Of a DNA stretch of 6,544 bases, positions 6,325 to 6,544 are shown in pieces (positions within the stretch are counted from its first letter, which is position 1; every line of letters begins with the position of its first letter). A model generated the notes under the pieces. The model was not told the DNA's origin. It was given only the letters and a program-made list of their open reading frames with translations, and did no database searches. This stretch comes from Pseudomonadota bacterium (GTDB lineage: Bacteria; Pseudomonadota; Gammaproteobacteria; Burkholderiales; Casimicrobiaceae). The position numbers and the translations under genes were made by a program. The DNA lies in contig JAKPSO010000175.1 of assembly GCA_029571495.1 (NCBI GenBank), forward strand, positions 1 to 6,544. Direction: 5' to 3'.

Positions 6325-6544
6325 ATGAATGCAAACCCAGTTTTCAAAGCCACTGCGCGAATCCTTAGCGTCACGCTGTGCGTGCTCACGCTCGTGCAAC
6401 CAGCGGCGCGCGCGCAGACCGCTACGACCTTGGTGAACGACGCCTTCACGGTCGGCGCCTCGGTCGAAGGCATCAGCGAATACACACTGAAATCGAACGG
6501 TTTGCGTGTGTTGCTGTTTCCCGATGCGTCGAGCCCAAAGATGA
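6325..6544 (+). CDS. Secreted M16-family zinc peptidase, N-terminal part (runs off window)
   Basis: The first 73 codons of a gene that continues past the window. Residues 1-30 look like a Sec signal peptide: Lys/Arg at 8 and 12, a hydrophobic core at 13-24 (ILSVTLCVLTLV), and an ARA cleavage site before Q31. C19 is preceded by Leu, so it is not a lipobox. The mature start has EGISEYTLKSNGLRVLLFPD (48-67), the first-strand pattern of pitrilysin/insulinase-like M16 peptidases, where Y-x-L-x-NGL-R-V-L/F precedes the zinc site. The expected HxxEH motif would fall beyond the window, so catalytic competence cannot be judged. The likely role is periplasmic peptide or protein degradation. The ATG at 6325 lacks an SD; the bases just before it read CACCTC, resembling the anti-SD itself. 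It is a separate unit from the exporter, 243 nt upstream. Confidence 0.8.
   Translation, partial: MNANPVFKATARILSVTLCVLTLVQPAARAQTATTLVNDAFTVGASVEGISEYTLKSNGLRVLLFPDASSPKM

Noticed and set aside
6367..6381. Lipoprotein signal at C19 of the M16 protein
   Set aside because: The residues before the Cys are V-T-L, and a lipobox needs a small residue at -1. An ARA signal peptidase I site follows at residues 28-30.

Overview
The window is a compact stretch of bacterial chromosome with moderately high GC. It most resembles a betaproteobacterium, Burkholderiales-like. That placement is an inference from protein family resemblance: an Atm1-type ABC exporter, a CheY-like regulator with a degenerate N-terminal half of a kind I associate with Burkholderiales, and a YbhP/ClsB pair. 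No rRNA, tRNA or other taxonomic marker is present. I see no mobile element, CRISPR array or phage gene.

Layout. Positions 4-33 hold a bidirectional rho-independent terminator. It closes a minus-strand EntS-like MFS exporter gene (49-1299). A 71-bp divergent region follows. On the plus strand come an EEP-superfamily phosphodiesterase (1371-2144) and a ClsB-type cardiolipin/phosphatidyl synthase (2141-3295), joined by a 4-nt GTGA overlap. After 87 nt containing a strong-looking promoter comes a two-part response regulator (3383-4312). Another 4-nt GTGA overlap joins it to an Atm1/HMT-type ABC exporter (4309-6081). A 243-nt AT-richer gap with several short repeats follows, and the window ends inside a secreted M16 zinc peptidase gene (from 6325).

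How the genes may work together. The EEP and ClsB pair matches the E. coli ybhP-clsB arrangement and probably serves membrane phospholipid metabolism. The regulator and exporter are probably one transcript. The exporter family moves glutathione-linked sulfur or metal compounds, but nothing here shows what the regulator, which lacks an output domain, acts on. The M16 peptidase is a separate periplasmic function.

I did not find a convincing new multi-gene system. The points most worth a second look are the apparent leaderless starts of the regulator and MFS genes, the generally Shine-Dalgarno-poor starts, the pseudo-receiver half of the regulator and its coupling to the exporter, and the repeat-rich gap before the peptidase.
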